DNA of 64,000 bases from Pseudogymnoascus destructans (GCF_001641265.1 NW_020167561.1:24217-88216); one strand, 5' to 3'. Shown: positions 1 through 11,334, numbered from the stretch's first letter. The notes: a model not told the origin generated them from the letters alone. Translations and numbers: made by a program.

Positions 1-1409
1 CGCCATCTGCTGCTGCTTGTTGGAGCCTCCCATCGCTCCCTGGGAGCGCTGCATGTTCTTCATGTTGCCGCCCATCTTCTTCGCCATCCCGGCCATCATC
101 TTGTGCTGCGTCAGGATATCCTCGACCTCACGCACGCTCGTGCCGCTGCCGTGCGCAATGCGCGTCATGCGTGTTGGCTGCTCGATGAAGAGCTTTCCGT
201 CGCAGTCGAGCTCCTTGGTCGTCATGCTGTCGCAGATGTAAATCATGCGCTTGAGCTTCAGGGAGCCCTCTTCGTCGTCCATGCCCTGCATCATGCCGCT
301 CATTCCCGGAATCATGCCCGCCATCTTAGACAGGGGACCCATCTTCATGATGTTTGAGAGCTGGTCGCGTAGGTCGCGGATAGTGAAGACACCTTCAGCG
401 ATGTGCTTAATAGTATCCTTTTGGTCAAGCTTGAGCGACTGCACGTGCTCGACGAGGCCTTGCATGTCGCCCATACCAAGGAGCTTGTTGACGAACTGCT
501 GTGGCGCGAATCGTTCAAGATCCAGCATGTGCTCACCAGTACCGATAAACACGATAGGTGTTCGCGTTGCAGCAACCGCGGATATGGCACCACCTCCACT
601 AGCACTTCCGTCGGTCTTCGTAATAATGATAGCTCCGAAATCTGCAGCCTCCTTGAACGCTTTACTTTGCGCCTCAGCTTGCTGACCAATACTGGAATCC
701 AAGACCATAATAGTCTGATCTGGCTTGACGGCGTCCTGAATATCCTTCATTTCCTGGAACAGAGCATCTTCCTGCCTGTGCCTTCCACTAGTATCCACGA
801 TAATGATCTCGAACCTCTCCTTCTTAAACTTATCCACTCCCTCCTTTGCCACTACCGCTGGATCCGTCTGTGTGAGGGAACCATAGTATGGGATTTTCGC
901 CTTGGTGGCGTTTTGCTTCAACTGATCGAAGGCTCCAGCTCTGAAGGTATCGGCGCAAACCAGACAGGCCTTGAAGCCTCTCGATTGGTAGTGTCGTGCT
1001 AGCTTCGTACATGTCGTAGTCTTACCTGCACCCTGTAATCCAACAAACATAATGACATTCGGCTTGCCCTTCTTTGGCTTGAAGGGTTCGGCATGGGGAT
1101 CGACAAGCTTGACCAGTTCATCGAAGACGGACTTCTGGATGAGGCGCTTCTTGTTGACGCTTGGTTCAAGGTCTTTGAAGTTCACCGAGGCTTTGATAGA
1201 TTTGCGCAGGTTTCCGACGAGTTTCACGTTAACGTCGGCTTCGAGGAGAGCGGTACAGATCTCCTTGATCATGCCATCGAATGCCTATATCTTTTAGAAG
1301 TCGTAGCTTAAGAGGAGAGACGTGGCATCACCTTCTCGTCGAGATTGCTCGACCGAGTTAAGTCGTTGACGGCCGCATTGATGCGTCGTCCAAGATCTTG
1401 AAGAACCAT
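1..1409 (-). CDS. srp54: Signal recognition particle 54 kDa subunit, C-terminus cut by window edge
   Basis: SRP54 is the GTPase of the cytosolic signal recognition particle; it binds signal peptides and 7S RNA. Exon 1 is 1409-1332 (26 codons from an ATG, beginning MVLQDLGRRINAAVNDL), a 47-nt intron lies at 1331-1285, and exon 2 runs from 1284 off the left edge. Visible are the N domain, the G domain with P-loop GLQGAGKTTT near residue 109, DTSGRH and TKTDG motifs, and the start of the methionine-rich M domain (MxGM and MKNMQ runs) at the edge. The reading frame is intact over about 455 residues, compared with about 520-540 expected, so only the tail is missing. It is divergent from RRP15 (270 bp apart), so the two probably share a promoter region. 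Confidence 0.95.
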
Positions 1410-1679
1410 AGCTCAGATAGCGCTGACAGGCTGTCTGAACCTCAGTTTGGTATATTATAGAGGCTCAAGTTCCATGAGACGTCGAATTATGTCCATGTGG
1501 GCTAAGGAATCGCGGGGCAAGCGAATCCAGTGGTTGTTCCGCTGGACCCATATATTGACACACGACCAATCAGAAGATAATCCGGTTATCGCAAAAAGTG
1601 AGATTGACGATTGAAAATAATATGGCGGATGCGATTTTGAACGACGAAACCAATAATTCAAATCCGCTTCAACGACACA

Positions 1680-2570
1680 ATGGGTGGACCAATGAGAACA
1701 AAAAGGAAGGCGGGAGAAAGCATGAAAGGGAGACCCAAGAAGTTGGTCAAGAAATTCAAGAAACAAACAGACTACGACAGTGGTTCCGGCGATGATTCCG
1801 AGACTGGGGACAAGCAGGACTTCGCAGCGGTCAACCTCGCAGACTCGGATGAGGAGGAAGAATCTGCTCCGGTGAAGCTTTCAACACATGTCGCTGCAGA
1901 TTCGGACAATGAAGAGGAGAACGATGAGCCAAATCTTGACGAGGCATCTGCATCAGATGTCACCGACGCATCGAATTCAGACTCGGACTCGGACGCAGAC
2001 ATGTCTGATGCAGACACAAATCCCAACAACGTGAAGATACGGAACAAGCGCAACGATCCTGATGCCTTTGCGACGTCCATGTCCAAGATTTTGGGCTCGA
2101 AACTCTCCACAAGCAAGCGAAGCGATCCCGTCTTATCGAGGAGTGTGAACGCCCTCCAGGCATCGAAAGAGATCACCGATCAGGCTTTGGAAAAGAAGGC
2201 AAAGCAAAAGCTGAGGGAGGAGAAGAGGCAGGCTATGGACAAGGGCCGCGTCAAGGATGTTTTGGGCGCCTCGACGGCATTCGACGCTGCCAACAAGGAG
2301 GAGGGAGAGCCAATAGCGACAGTCCAGCAGATTATGGAGGAGGAGAAGCGTTTGAGGAAGACGGCGCAAAGAGGTGTTGTGCGCATGTTCAATGCCGTGA
2401 GGTCTGCACAGATCAAGGGAGAGCAGGCTGCAAAGTATGCTAGGCAGAAGGGTTTGGTTGGCCATGGGAGGAGGGAAGAGAAGGTCAATGAGATGAGCAA
2501 GCAGGGCTTCTTAGCGCTCATCGCCGGCGGCTCGGGAGGGTTGCCAACGGGAGGCATTGAAGAGGCATGA
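1680..2570 (+). CDS. rrp15: Ribosomal RNA processing protein 15 homolog
   Basis: Single-exon ORF of 296 aa. The N-terminal 30 residues are rich in Lys/Arg (nucleolar-type signal), residues about 35-115 are a very acidic Asp/Glu/Ser tract, and the C-terminal half carries the conserved Rrp15 segment: a DPDAFATSMSKILGSKL stretch, a basic helix, then RGVVRMFNAVR and a KQGFLALI end. Rrp15 family proteins act in the nucleolus in 60S pre-ribosome maturation (27S to 25S/5.8S rRNA processing). The acidic tract plus Rrp15 core is the standard layout and the length is normal for fungi. Three other ribosome or snoRNP assembly genes (NOP10, NOB1, NOP16) lie in the same window, but not adjacent to it. Confidence 0.92.
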   Translation: MGGPMRTKRKAGESMKGRPKKLVKKFKKQTDYDSGSGDDSETGDKQDFAAVNLADSDEEEESAPVKLSTHVAADSDNEEENDEPNLDEASASDVTDASNSDSDSDADMSDADTNPNNVKIRNKRNDPDAFATSMSKILGSKLSTSKRSDPVLSRSVNALQASKEITDQALEKKAKQKLREEKRQAMDKGRVKDVLGASTAFDAANKEEGEPIATVQQIMEEEKRLRKTAQRGVVRMFNAVRSAQIKGEQAAKYARQKGLVGHGRREEKVNEMSKQGFLALIAGGSGGLPTGGIEEA

Positions 2571-2725
2571 TTGTATCACTTATGAATTGCATAGCATGGC
2601 GCATGTTGGCGTTGGAGTAGTAATGTTTTTAACGCCTAGCAAGCTTCTAGCCGCTGGTTCCAATAATGATACATGTTCCGGTGGGGAATCAGTAATATTT
2701 ACAACAGTGTTCCAGGTATCCCATG

Positions 2726-3457
2726 CTAATTATCAGATCTCTCGTTCTTTTGGCTGAAATCGCTTGCCTGTAGGTTTCTTGTCATCGATGGTAGCTTGAC
2801 CCTCAATCCATCAAGCTCCTTGTTCATCTTCACTTGGCAACCCAGTCGTGATGTTTCGGTCAGGCCGAAGGCAAGGTCCAACATGTCGTTCTCGTCATCA
2901 TCAGGCTCCTCCATCTTATCGTACAATCCCTCATCCTCGATTATGACATGGCACGTTGAGCATGCGCAAGAGCCTCCACATGCGCCTATGATAGATATTA
3001 GCGGAGTTCGGGCAGTCTCGGGGTCCAAAGTTCATACCCTCCATCTCAACATCGTTGGCTTGAGCGATATCCAAGAGATTGTCTCCCTTTGCGACTACGA
3101 AAGTCTGCTCATCCCCGTCCTTGTCTATGAAGGTAACGTGTAGCCTAGACGGTGTCAGGGGCTAGTCAGGTCCGGAGATAGCTCAACCACCTACTCTTCT
3201 CCCGGCTTTGGCGGATCAAGATGCCCGTGTAAAGATATCGGCGAGTATGAAAACGCTCTTCTCTGTTCGACTCTGCCATAACCGCCTGCTTGTCCTGCCA
3301 ACCGTTGCTGACGTGGTTGTTGTGCATTCTGTATAGCCGTGACTCTTGTTGCGGAAGCACACCCCCGTCTCGGTGACGTTTGTGTAGATTCCCGTAGGAA
3401 TTGCTCAATGGGCTTCGACCATCTCGAAGACCTTGCAGCCGACCTTGAGACATTCAT
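2726..3457 (-). CDS. yah1: Mitochondrial adrenodoxin-type [2Fe-2S] ferredoxin
   Basis: Three exons: 3457-3195, 3144-3038 and 2985-2726, with introns of 50 and 52 nt. The start is the ATG at 3457 (MNVSRSAARSSRW, Arg/Ser-rich), a plausible mitochondrial presequence; an upstream in-frame TTG was not used. The mature part has the adrenodoxin fold signature: C-x5-C-x2-C in ACGGSCACSTCHV, and the fourth cysteine in RLGCQVKM. The product is about 209 aa including presequence. Yah1-type ferredoxins pass electrons from ferredoxin reductase in the matrix for Fe-S cluster and heme A synthesis. Splicing restores a continuous ...KPGEE-LHVTFIDKDG...DVEMEG-ACGG... protein, which supports both introns. It lies tail-to-tail with RRP15 (155 bp between stops). 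Confidence 0.92.
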
Positions 3458-3761
3458 CGTGCAGGCGCAAAAGGACAAAAAAGCGAGGGCTTGTGAGCGA
3501 GGCGCATCCAGCAATATTTCCCGTAAATCTAAGAAAAGTCGAAAAACAAATAGATAGACAATTAAGCCAGTTTCTGTCTAATAATTAGTCTATATTAATT
3601 TTTAGCTGTGGGCGCGAGGTTCGGCGGTCGTTATCGTAAACTCCGCATAAAATTATAGGCGAGTCTCCATGCACGAATTTGACATCACAACTGTACTAAC
3701 AGGTTTCCCTTTCCTGGCCACCACTAATGACATTTGAACTAACCAAAACACCGCCTCAAGC

Positions 3762-5311
3762 ATGGCGAACCCGCGCGAAGGTCCGAATCCACTGAGGCCG
3801 TACTATATCCCTCCAAGTATTGGATTCCCACCAGAAGCGCAGAATGCAGGGAGCTCCGGACGGGGAGCTGGTCAGAATGGCTCGACTTCCTACGCGTCAT
3901 CGGCGCGCGACATCTTCAGCGACATCGATTACTCGGATTACGTGTCAGAGGGCTCACAGAGCACGGTGGATATGATTAAACAAATGCTGGATGAGGCAAT
4001 GTACAAATACATGTCGGTGTTGATAGCGCAGCCGTTCGATGTGGCGAAGACGATCCTACAGGTCCGGTCGCAAGCTCTTGCAGATCGATCAGTGCCTGCG
4101 TTTTCTCCCAGGAATGGCAGGAAAGAGGCGTCTGACTTTGCGGAATCTAAATATGAAGAGGTTCGTAACCCACAGCGCTCTGCTAGCCTTGTCACATGCT
4201 AACTCCCTTAATAGTATCCTTCCGACGATTCAGACCCAGACGAGCGTGCATACTTCACCTCCAATGCGCCAGAAGCTACATCTTATACCTCCCCAACTCG
4301 CTCGCGGCGACATGCCACCGACCGCGCTGGTTACGTTTTGCCCTCCGCGGATGACTCGCCCAGCGCAAACCAACTTACTCTGAAATACTCCGATTCGATT
4401 CTCGAAATAATCGGCCAACTATGGACAAAAGAAGGGGCATGGGGCGTGTGGAAGGGAACAAACTCGACTTTCATATACAGCGCCTTACTCCGGACTTTTG
4501 AGAACTGGGCAAGGAGCTTCCTCTCTGCTGTTTTCAATGCTCCAGACCCAGGGATTGTTGGAATCATAAGTGGTGGCCTTGATATGGTAGATTCGCCCTA
4601 CCCTTGGTCGTCCCTTGGAATAGCAGTTGGAGCTGCTGCTATTGCAGGTCTGGCGCTCGCGCCCCTCGATATTGTACGAACAAAGTAAGCACAGCAGAGA
4701 AATCCCCCCCCTTTCCGCCACTAACTGCCAACAGACTCATCCTTATGTCGACTAACGCACCACGCCGCGGCCTCGTCAACGAGCTGGGCCAACTCCCATC
4801 CTGGGTCTGCCCCGGAAAGATCTTCGTCCCAACCATTCTTCACAGCATTATATCGCCCGTCATCATCCACTCCACACCCCTCGTCCTCAGCTCCCAATTC
4901 TCAATCGATCCAGTCCGCACCCCCGCCGTCTTCTCCGTTGCCTCATTCCTCTCACAAGCAGTTGAGCTGTTTGTAAAGCTTCCCCTCGAAACCGTCCTTC
5001 GCCGTGGCCAGATGTCAGTTCTTACGACGCCACCATACTATACTGGCAAGGAGTTGGACACCGTTGTCGATATTGGACCCTACAGCGGTCCAATCGGAAC
5101 TATGTGGATGATTGCCCGCGAAGAGGGCGTACGAGACGACCCCGACGCCCTCAAACTCTCGGGCCCTGTCACCAGGACCACTAGGAAGCCACAGGTCAAG
5201 CAAGGCCAAGGCGTCGAAGGGCTCTGGCGCGGCTGGAGAGTCGGGATGTGGGGTCTGGTTGGTATGTGGGGAGCCGCAGCGATGGGCGGCGGCGGCGGAG
5301 GAGAGTTCTAA
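3762..5311 (+). CDS. ugo1: Mitochondrial fusion protein Ugo1, carrier-like
   Basis: Three exons: 3762-4160, 4215-4684 and 4735-5311 (introns of 54 and 50 nt), about 481 aa. The first 60 residues are Gly/Ser/Pro-rich. Mitochondrial-carrier-like segments follow: YMSVLIAQPFDVAKTILQVR early, GVWKGTNSTFIYSALLR in the middle, LALAPLDIVRTKL, then a last repeat with LPLETVLRRGQ and GLWRGWRVG. Carrier PxD/E signatures are recognisable but degenerate, as expected for Ugo1, an outer-membrane protein that links Fzo1 and Mgm1 in mitochondrial fusion. The exon joins preserve phase and carrier motif continuity. The C-terminus ends in a Gly run (MGGGGGGEF). A generic carrier is the alternative, but the long N-terminal region favours Ugo1. 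Confidence 0.85.
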
Positions 5312-6423
5312 GAAGGGGGTGAGTGTATATGATGGATGTAAAATTTGGTGGTTTGAGCGAACGGCGCAGATGGGGATATGATGGGGGCAAAGAAACATCT
5401 CACGAGATGGGGGTGGAGGCGTTTTGTTGATTTGAGATACTCAGCTCTACTGGTCCCGTATTTATATCACGGGGAGGCTTGTGTGCCACATAGTTAGCAT
5501 TAGGAAGATTGATGTGTATATTGTTACCGATTCTTGCAAGGCTTCCAAAGTTCCATGACTCAGTATGTATAGAAACTGCGCGGAGGATCTCGTACCCTGA
5601 GATCTAGCCGACTAAGGCGAGATGCTGCGCTATTACGCCAATATATAAGGTGTTGCGACTCCATGCTAACCGTGGTGGCACCACTAATGCGGCGGTCGCA
5701 CGTGTCGAATGTTTCCAGAAAATCCTCAACTATGATGCGATATTCTCATAGGAGGAGAGGAGACAGTGGGAAGAGTTGTACGGTGATAAATAGCAGTGAT
5801 GAGGCAGACATCGGTCCACAACGGGCGTTTGCATGGCTGTGTTCAATGCGGTCTCCAAGACATGCCTTGTATCAACTTCTCTTGGGCTGTTGGTTCGAAG
5901 AACTTCACGGCGTTTCTCTCCATGACCTCCTCCATGGTTGGATCAATGGCAGCTTTGGAAATTGTACACTTCATCGTCTTCGCTGCAAGAACCCGTATGA
6001 GACCTTCGTAGTTGGCGCTTAGTGGCTGTAGAGACCGTCCAGGAAGAAATTCCCACATTAGATATCTCGAGGATTCAAACTACCCAATGCCATTTAATCG
6101 TTCATTACCATAAGAGCTACTCCAAATCCCGAACCCCCAAGTGTTGTTCAGAAAAACCATTGTTCCAGCCTTCACCCTGCACCTCGATATAAATCCCCAG
6201 CCTTGCAACCCCCCCAAGCCCCACACCCAACCCCAATCCCGCCTAGCGCCGCCTCCCGCAAACCTCCACATCAAAAAGTTTCTAGATCACCAAACTCAAA
6301 CCACCACCACGACGCCCAACCCCAATCCCACCCACCACCAGCCCGCCAACACCTCGTACGTCCTTCCCGCAGCTCTCAATCCGGGCAGTATCTAACAGCG
6401 ATCCAGATTCCACCACCGCAACC
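5312..6423. other. Intergenic stretch between UGO1 and NOP10
   Basis: About 1.1 kb. The right part (6180-6420) is a C-rich, CA/CT-rich leader typical of promoters and 5' UTRs of highly expressed fungal ribosome-biogenesis genes, and probably serves NOP10. The left part holds no recognisable gene apart from the weak ORF at 5843-6058 described separately. Confidence 0.5.
5843..6058 (-). CDS. Small hypothetical ORF, doubtful
   Basis: ATG-started ORF of 71 aa (MWEFLPGRS...). It is mixed in charge, with no signal peptide and no motif I recognise. Codon use does not look random: there is a helical-looking acidic/basic stretch TMEEVMERNAVKFFEP. It could be one exon of a larger, decayed or lineage-specific gene, or chance. 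No upstream exon with good splice sites was found. Confidence 0.2.
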   Translation of the reverse strand: MWEFLPGRSLQPLSANYEGLIRVLAAKTMKCTISKAAIDPTMEEVMERNAVKFFEPTAQEKLIQGMSWRPH

Positions 6424-6681
6424 ATGCATCTCATGTACACCCTTGACGCCGAGGGCACCCGTGTCTACACCCTCAAGAAGATCAACGGAGGCGAGGTCAC
6501 CAAGAGTGCGCATCCCGCGCGCTTCAGCCCGGATGACAAGTACAGCCGGCACCGCGTGACGCTCAAGAAGCGTTATGGGCTTTTGTTGACGCAGCAGAGT
6601 GAGTTCTTTTCCACCGACTTTTGCCAGTTTGGTATGGGGCTAATGCGGTGCGCAGAGGATCTTAAGGTTCTGGGACAGTAG
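6424..6681 (+). CDS. nop10: H/ACA ribonucleoprotein complex subunit NOP10
   Basis: Exons 6424-6598 and 6656-6681, with a 57-nt intron (GTGAGT...GCGCAG), give a 66-aa product. The protein starts MHLMYTLDAEGTRVYTLKK and contains SAHPARFSPDDKYSRHRVTL and KKRYGLLLTQQ, the near-invariant NOP10 core. Reading through the intron would give an unnatural tail (SEFFSTDFCQ...), so the spliced end KDLKVLGQ is preferred. NOP10 is a core protein of H/ACA snoRNPs, with Cbf5, Gar1 and Nhp2, in rRNA pseudouridylation in the nucleolus. It converges with NOB1. Confidence 0.93.
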   Translation: MHLMYTLDAEGTRVYTLKKINGGEVTKSAHPARFSPDDKYSRHRVTLKKRYGLLLTQQSEFFSTDFCQFGMGLMRCAEDLKVLGQ

Positions 6682-7110
6682 ATTGGATTGGCTGGGATAG
6701 GGTGGGTTTGAGGGGGATGGGGTGAGGGGAGGGAGAGTTGGATGGAAGATGTTGGACTATGTTGAAGGCGTTGAAGGCGTTCGGTGGAGGGGTGAAAAGT
6801 CTAGGCTGCCCTGAGCCAAATGATACAACAATTTGAAAAATCAAAACATAATAAAAATCGACGCCCAGTCACTTCTAAACGACATCCAATGTGTGTATTT
6901 GACCATGTCTGATTCAAAATGAAAATCGACCCCAGTCACTTCAAACTACATCCATGCGTGTGTTTACCTATGCTTGATTCAAAAATGACGCCTCTTCGTT
7001 TTCTTCTAAGCCCGATAGAATATATCCCATACATCCTATCCCAACTCCCACCCCATTCAACGCCATGCCTCTTTACGTCCAGCCTACCGCCGCCTACTCA
7101 CTACACCCCT
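6682..7110. other. Intergenic, 3' ends of convergent NOP10 and NOB1
   Basis: 429 bp between two convergent stops. It contains a short imperfect direct repeat: the word tgaaaatcgaccccagtcacttc (at about 6920) resembles the stretch at about 6850-6880 (aaaaatcgacgcccagtcac), each followed by a catcca-gtgtgt word. No gene is seen. It is presumably two 3' UTRs. Confidence 0.45.
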
Positions 7111-8532
7111 TCAATGCCTCTTCTTGGAATTAACATTCCTCCCCGCCCCCACCATCGGTCTCCCCCCCGGCCCCCTGCGACTCCCACTCAGCAACCCCGG
7201 CAAATAATCCTCATCCATCAGATCCCTCTCCTTCGTCCTCTTCGCCCTCTCCGCCGCCTGCACATACTCCTTCTGATCCTCCGCCAGAATAAGCGCCTGT
7301 CCCCACCCCCCCTTCCCGCCCCCTCCCGCGCGCGTATTCGCACTCCCTGCTACGGGCTTGGGGATGGAATACACATTCCCGCGCGGGCTCCATTGCTTGT
7401 TCTTCTTCAAGTGGACCTTGAACGTCCCATCCTTGTCGGTGGAACAGCTCACGCGCAGCAAAGTCGGCTTTCCGCAGCGAGAGCAGAATTGCTTCGACAT
7501 GTCCTTGGTGACGGCGAAGCACGCGTGGCAGCGTAACACCCACGTCTTGAGCTGGCGCACGCGAGTCATGGTTGGGGAGAGAAGGTTGAGGTTCATGCGG
7601 AGGAGCACGTTCTGCATGGCGAAGTCGGAGGTGATGCAGGCGACTTGCATGGTTTTGACTTCGGGCTCTTGGGGGGCGGAGCCGGCGGTCTCTTTGGCTT
7701 GGACTTTTTTGATGTTGGAGGGGGTGATCCAGCCGCCTTCGTCGTCTTCGGACTCGGACTCTTCGACTTCTTCTGGGGCGTCGGGAATGGTGTCGATGGA
7801 GGATTCGAGGGACAGAGCGGCTAGAGACTCCTCTGCTGGTTTGGCCTCGGTCTTCTCTTCTGTGGATGGCTCGGTGGATTCAGGCGTTGGCTCTTCCGTC
7901 TTGACTTCCGGGACTTCAGCGTCTTTCGCTGGGCCCTCCGCAACTTCCGCTGGGATTCCAACATCCCTCTTCGCCTCTACCTCAGCCTCCGCCACAACCG
8001 GCTCTGCAACAGGTATTTTTGTCCCCCACGCTCCCCGACTCTCAAGTATCGGCTTCACCTCCTTGACCTCCTCTTTCAGCTCTTCCTTAACCTCCACCTC
8101 CTTTCCCCCCTCAACCTTATCCCCCTCCTTCCCCTCCACCACACTCCCCGGCGGCGCCCCATTCAACCTCTTCTGCCCCGGCAAACTCCTCAACCTCCAA
8201 TCCCCCCCATTCCTCTCACACTCCAACTCATAACTCAGCGCCAACACCAACACATCCGGTTTACTCAGGACCTCCAGATCGCCCGTGCGTCTCGCAAAAT
8301 CAGTCACCGCCTTCACACTCGCCGGCCTCGGGGTCCTGAGTTTCAAAAACGGCAGCAGAGTAGTCTCGAGACGATAGCGCGCTGCTACGTCGCGGATCTC
8401 CGAGAGGACGTGGGGGACGGTGTAGAGCTCGCTGGATTGGGCGAGGAGAGTCGAGATGGGGGGGGTGTTGGTGATGATAGGGGCGGCGTCGAGGACTAGG
8501 GTGTGCATAGGTTTAGGTGTTTCGGTCGCCAT
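7111..8532 (-). CDS. nob1: 20S pre-rRNA D-site endonuclease NOB1
   Basis: Single-exon ORF of 473 aa. The N-terminal PIN domain (residues about 10-115) begins LVLDAAPIIT, with the catalytic Asp, and contains LSEIRD and DVLVLALSYELE. A long acidic, Glu/Pro-rich low-complexity linker covers about 130-275. The conserved WITPSNIKK motif follows, then a zinc ribbon (CHAC...CSRCG, C-x2-C-x12-C-x2-C). Nob1 family proteins cut 20S pre-rRNA at site D in late cytoplasmic 40S maturation. Length and order (PIN, linker, Zn ribbon, basic C-terminus ending NSKKRH) match fungal Nob1. The long ORF on the opposite strand is a shadow of the GC-biased linker. Confidence 0.95.
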   Translation of the reverse strand: MATETPKPMHTLVLDAAPIITNTPPISTLLAQSSELYTVPHVLSEIRDVAARYRLETTLLPFLKLRTPRPASVKAVTDFARRTGDLEVLSKPDVLVLALSYELECERNGGDWRLRSLPGQKRLNGAPPGSVVEGKEGDKVEGGKEVEVKEELKEEVKEVKPILESRGAWGTKIPVAEPVVAEAEVEAKRDVGIPAEVAEGPAKDAEVPEVKTEEPTPESTEPSTEEKTEAKPAEESLAALSLESSIDTIPDAPEEVEESESEDDEGGWITPSNIKKVQAKETAGSAPQEPEVKTMQVACITSDFAMQNVLLRMNLNLLSPTMTRVRQLKTWVLRCHACFAVTKDMSKQFCSRCGKPTLLRVSCSTDKDGTFKVHLKKNKQWSPRGNVYSIPKPVAGSANTRAGGGGKGGWGQALILAEDQKEYVQAAERAKRTKERDLMDEDYLPGLLSGSRRGPGGRPMVGAGRNVNSKKRH

Positions 8533-9070
8533 GGTTGTGGTCGTGTGTAGGTGTGTGGTGTGTGGTGTGTGGGTGTGAGGTTTTGGTGGGGTGGTTTTTG
8601 AAGGGTGTGAAGAATTTTGTTATCAGGACGGCAGAACAAGTTGTGGTGGGGCTGGGCGGTGAATACGCTAATGATATATTTTTATGATGGGCGTTATCTC
8701 ATTTGAAAGGAGGGGGATTTTTTTGGCTCTGTGTTATCCTTTATTTGACGACCCGATCTAAGAAAACAGCCCAAGACAAGCCTTAATTAAAAGTGTAGAA
8801 AAAAAGTGGTATATCTATTTGCAAGCAAAGCCCTATAGTTCCCATCCATCTCACCCCATCCCAAACGCCAATATATCCCCCAAAAGTACACCCATTGCCC
8901 TACCTGCGGCATCCCCTAATACCCCTTTCAAGCTTCTAATCCAGCTATAATACCCCAAACACAAAGAAAAAGAAAAAAGGCAGGCGTCCGCCGCGTAATT
9001 GTTGTACCCGAGCTCCAGCTCCAGCTCCAGCTCCATATCCATATCCATATCCACAGAGCCTGCCCCATCC
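8533..9070. other. Intergenic: NOB1 promoter side and OPI1 3' end
   Basis: 538 bp. The first 100 bp upstream of NOB1 are a GT-rich run (gtgtgtggtg words). The distal half holds a short hexamer array of CTCCAG and CATATC units at about 9011-9051, just before the OPI1 stop. No gene is seen. Confidence 0.45.
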
Positions 9071-11072
9071 TTAATCCCCATCCGCAAACACCTCCGGCGT
9101 CTGCGCCTCCCCAAACGCCCCGCGCTGCTGCCCATCCACCGGCGGCTTCACGATGCCTTCCTTCAGGATATCCTCCGCCGTCTCTTCGGAATACGTTTTC
9201 TTCCCCAGGCGCTCGCACCACTCCTCCGCACTAACAATCGTCCCGTCCAACACGCCGCTGACTTGGGCCATCATGTCGAGTCCCTCCTTAGCCAGGACCA
9301 TGACCCGCTTCGCGCCTTCGCGCGTCTCCCAGTCCGCTTTCGCCGCCGCGTTGTTGGTATCGGGGGGTGTGCTGGTGCTGGCCATCTTGAAGCGCTGGGG
9401 GAGACTGGTGAGGTGGCTGCGGACGAGGACGCGGGCGTTTTCGGGGAGGGCGCCGCCGGCGTATTTGGAGACGACGTCGACGACGTCTTTGAGGGTTTTG
9501 AGGACATCGTATTTTAACTCTGCAATTTTCTGTGTCAGGACTTCTCTATCTTTCTCCGAGTCCAATACGAAGATATCTTCCACGTTCTGCCTCTCGGTAG
9601 AGGATGATGATCCGGCAATAGGGGTTGCGGTCTTGCTGTTGCAGTCCTCGAGTGTCTCCTTTAGTGTGGTGATGCTCTTGCCGATATGTTCGTTTGCCCA
9701 GCGCAGTAGACCGAGGCAGTATTTGAGAGAGCGGAGAGACTCGACGGACATGGCGATGCTGAGTCCTGAGGTGGACATGATAAGGCGCGATTGCCACGAC
9801 GGTGAGCCTGGAGCATCGTTCTCCTCGGAGCGAACGAGCGAGGTAGTCTGGGATGCTTCATAGCTTGGGCTCTTGTATTCATCGTATGCAGGTAGGCTTT
9901 CGACGTACGAGGAGGCTAGGCTGTTGGCTAGGCTATTGCGTCGTTCACGGTGTTGGAGTTGCTGTTCGTCTCCTAATGATTGAGTGGAATTGCGCATAGG
10001 CCATGCCCTATCGGTGTCTTCACTTGTCTTCCGGCGCTTGCTTGACTGGTCGTCTGTCGATTTCGTCGTTGCTGTAGAGTGACGATTGTGTGCCCGTCTG
10101 CGCCCGCCGAGAAACCAGCGCACGCCGCCTTCGATTCCCGTAGTGCGACCCACTGTCCCGACTTTATTGACGACCGGTGTGAAGCGACGCTCGACATATT
10201 CGGCTGTCGACTTGAAGCGCGGGCTGTAGTTCTTCGATGCGGAGTAGGCTGAAATGGAGCTATTGATGGTGGTCCTTACCAGAGGGTGCGAGGTGGTTAG
10301 AAGAGAGAGTAGAGGCTCGGGCTGCCCTGAAATATCTCGACGGTGTCTATTATAGCGAGATGAAGATGGTGGGGACTGCACAAAGTCTATTCGGATGTCA
10401 GCACAATGCGCCAATTCCGTATCAGGCAGGCGACTACATACCGGCACGAAGGTCTCCCAGAGCTTCGGCAGCGAGGCGCACATCAGGATCATCAATAGAG
10501 AGCACACTGCCACCTCTGACACCACGACCATCATCAAGGTCCATAGCACCAGGACTGTCCACTCCTCGGGCACTTCTGGGCGAACCATTAGGCGGGCGGT
10601 AATACGAAACGAACGGATTCAAGGATGGCCAGGCAGTCGTCGTCGTCGCCGCCGTGGTCGCCATGGGCTGAGATGTCTCCTCGACAGGCGCTTCTATAGA
10701 CGATTCGACGGGCGGCTCGACAGGCGGCTCGGCCGGTCGAGTTAACGATTCTTGCGACATGGAGCCGTGTGCGTTGCCGCGGTCATTGCCTGCCGACGAT
10801 GTCTCAGGGGCCGGTGCTTCTGATAGTTGCATGTTCAGAGGGTGATGCGACGGGGTGTAAGAGGGAGGTCGTTCGTCAGGCGCTAACATGTGATAGTGAG
10901 CGTGCTCCATTATTCGCTCTGCAACATGGGACGGCTGTGCTTGGCGATGTAAATTAATTTGTTGGGAGGTGATTAAGCAGGAAGCGGCTAGGAGACTATC
11001 GACGGTGTCGACTTCCTCACGAGGGGGTGTTCTGGTCTGGGGTTGGTGGTTGATCGTGGAGTGTTTTCGCAT
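9071..11072 (-). CDS. opi1: Opi1-family transcriptional regulator
   Basis: Two exons, 11072-10442 and 10386-9071, with a 55-nt intron (GTATGT...AATAG); 649 aa. The join gives DPDVRLAAEALGDLRA-DFVQSP, the signature entry to the Opi1 domain, followed by LLSLLTTSHPLVRTTINSS and YSPRFKSTAEYVERRFTPV, a basic nuclear-signal-like stretch (RRRAHNR, SSKRRKTS) and a helical domain around SLRSLKYCLGLLRWANEHI. In yeast Opi1 represses inositol/phospholipid genes and sits on the ER through Scs2 and phosphatidic acid; filamentous homologs include clock-controlled gene 8 of Neurospora. N-terminal residues 1-170 are Pro/Thr-rich and low complexity. A T/G homopolymer lies directly upstream of the ATG. Confidence 0.9.
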
Positions 11073-11076
11073 GTGC

Positions 11077-11077
11077 T

Positions 11078-11108
<31 letters not shown>

Positions 11109-11113
11109 GGGGG
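11077..11113. repeat. T11-G26 homopolymer tract upstream of OPI1
   Basis: Eleven T followed by 26 G, ending 5 bp before the OPI1 start codon as read on the other strand (so C26-A11 in the 5' leader). Such a tract is error-prone in sequencing. If real, it sits in the 5' UTR or core promoter. Confidence 0.85.
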
Positions 11114-11334
11114 AGGGGGTGTCCTTGAGTTGAATTAGCCCGTGGTCGAGCTCAATGTCTCATACGGATGTAGGCGGAGTTAAGAAGAAGGTTTTTGCGC
11201 GGGGCAGGCGAGAGCCTGACGATGGCTACAGCTCCGACCAAGATCAAAAGAAGGAAATAAAAAGCGTGAATGCAGTGGCGTACAGGGTAATATGGACTTG
11301 ATGTTTTTTAGAAAGGGCCGTTGTCAGAAGTGAC

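Noticed and set aside
7358..8233. 291-codon ORF opposite NOB1
   Set aside because: It is the complement of the Glu/Lys/Pro-biased linker of NOB1; no domain, and NOB1 is unambiguous.
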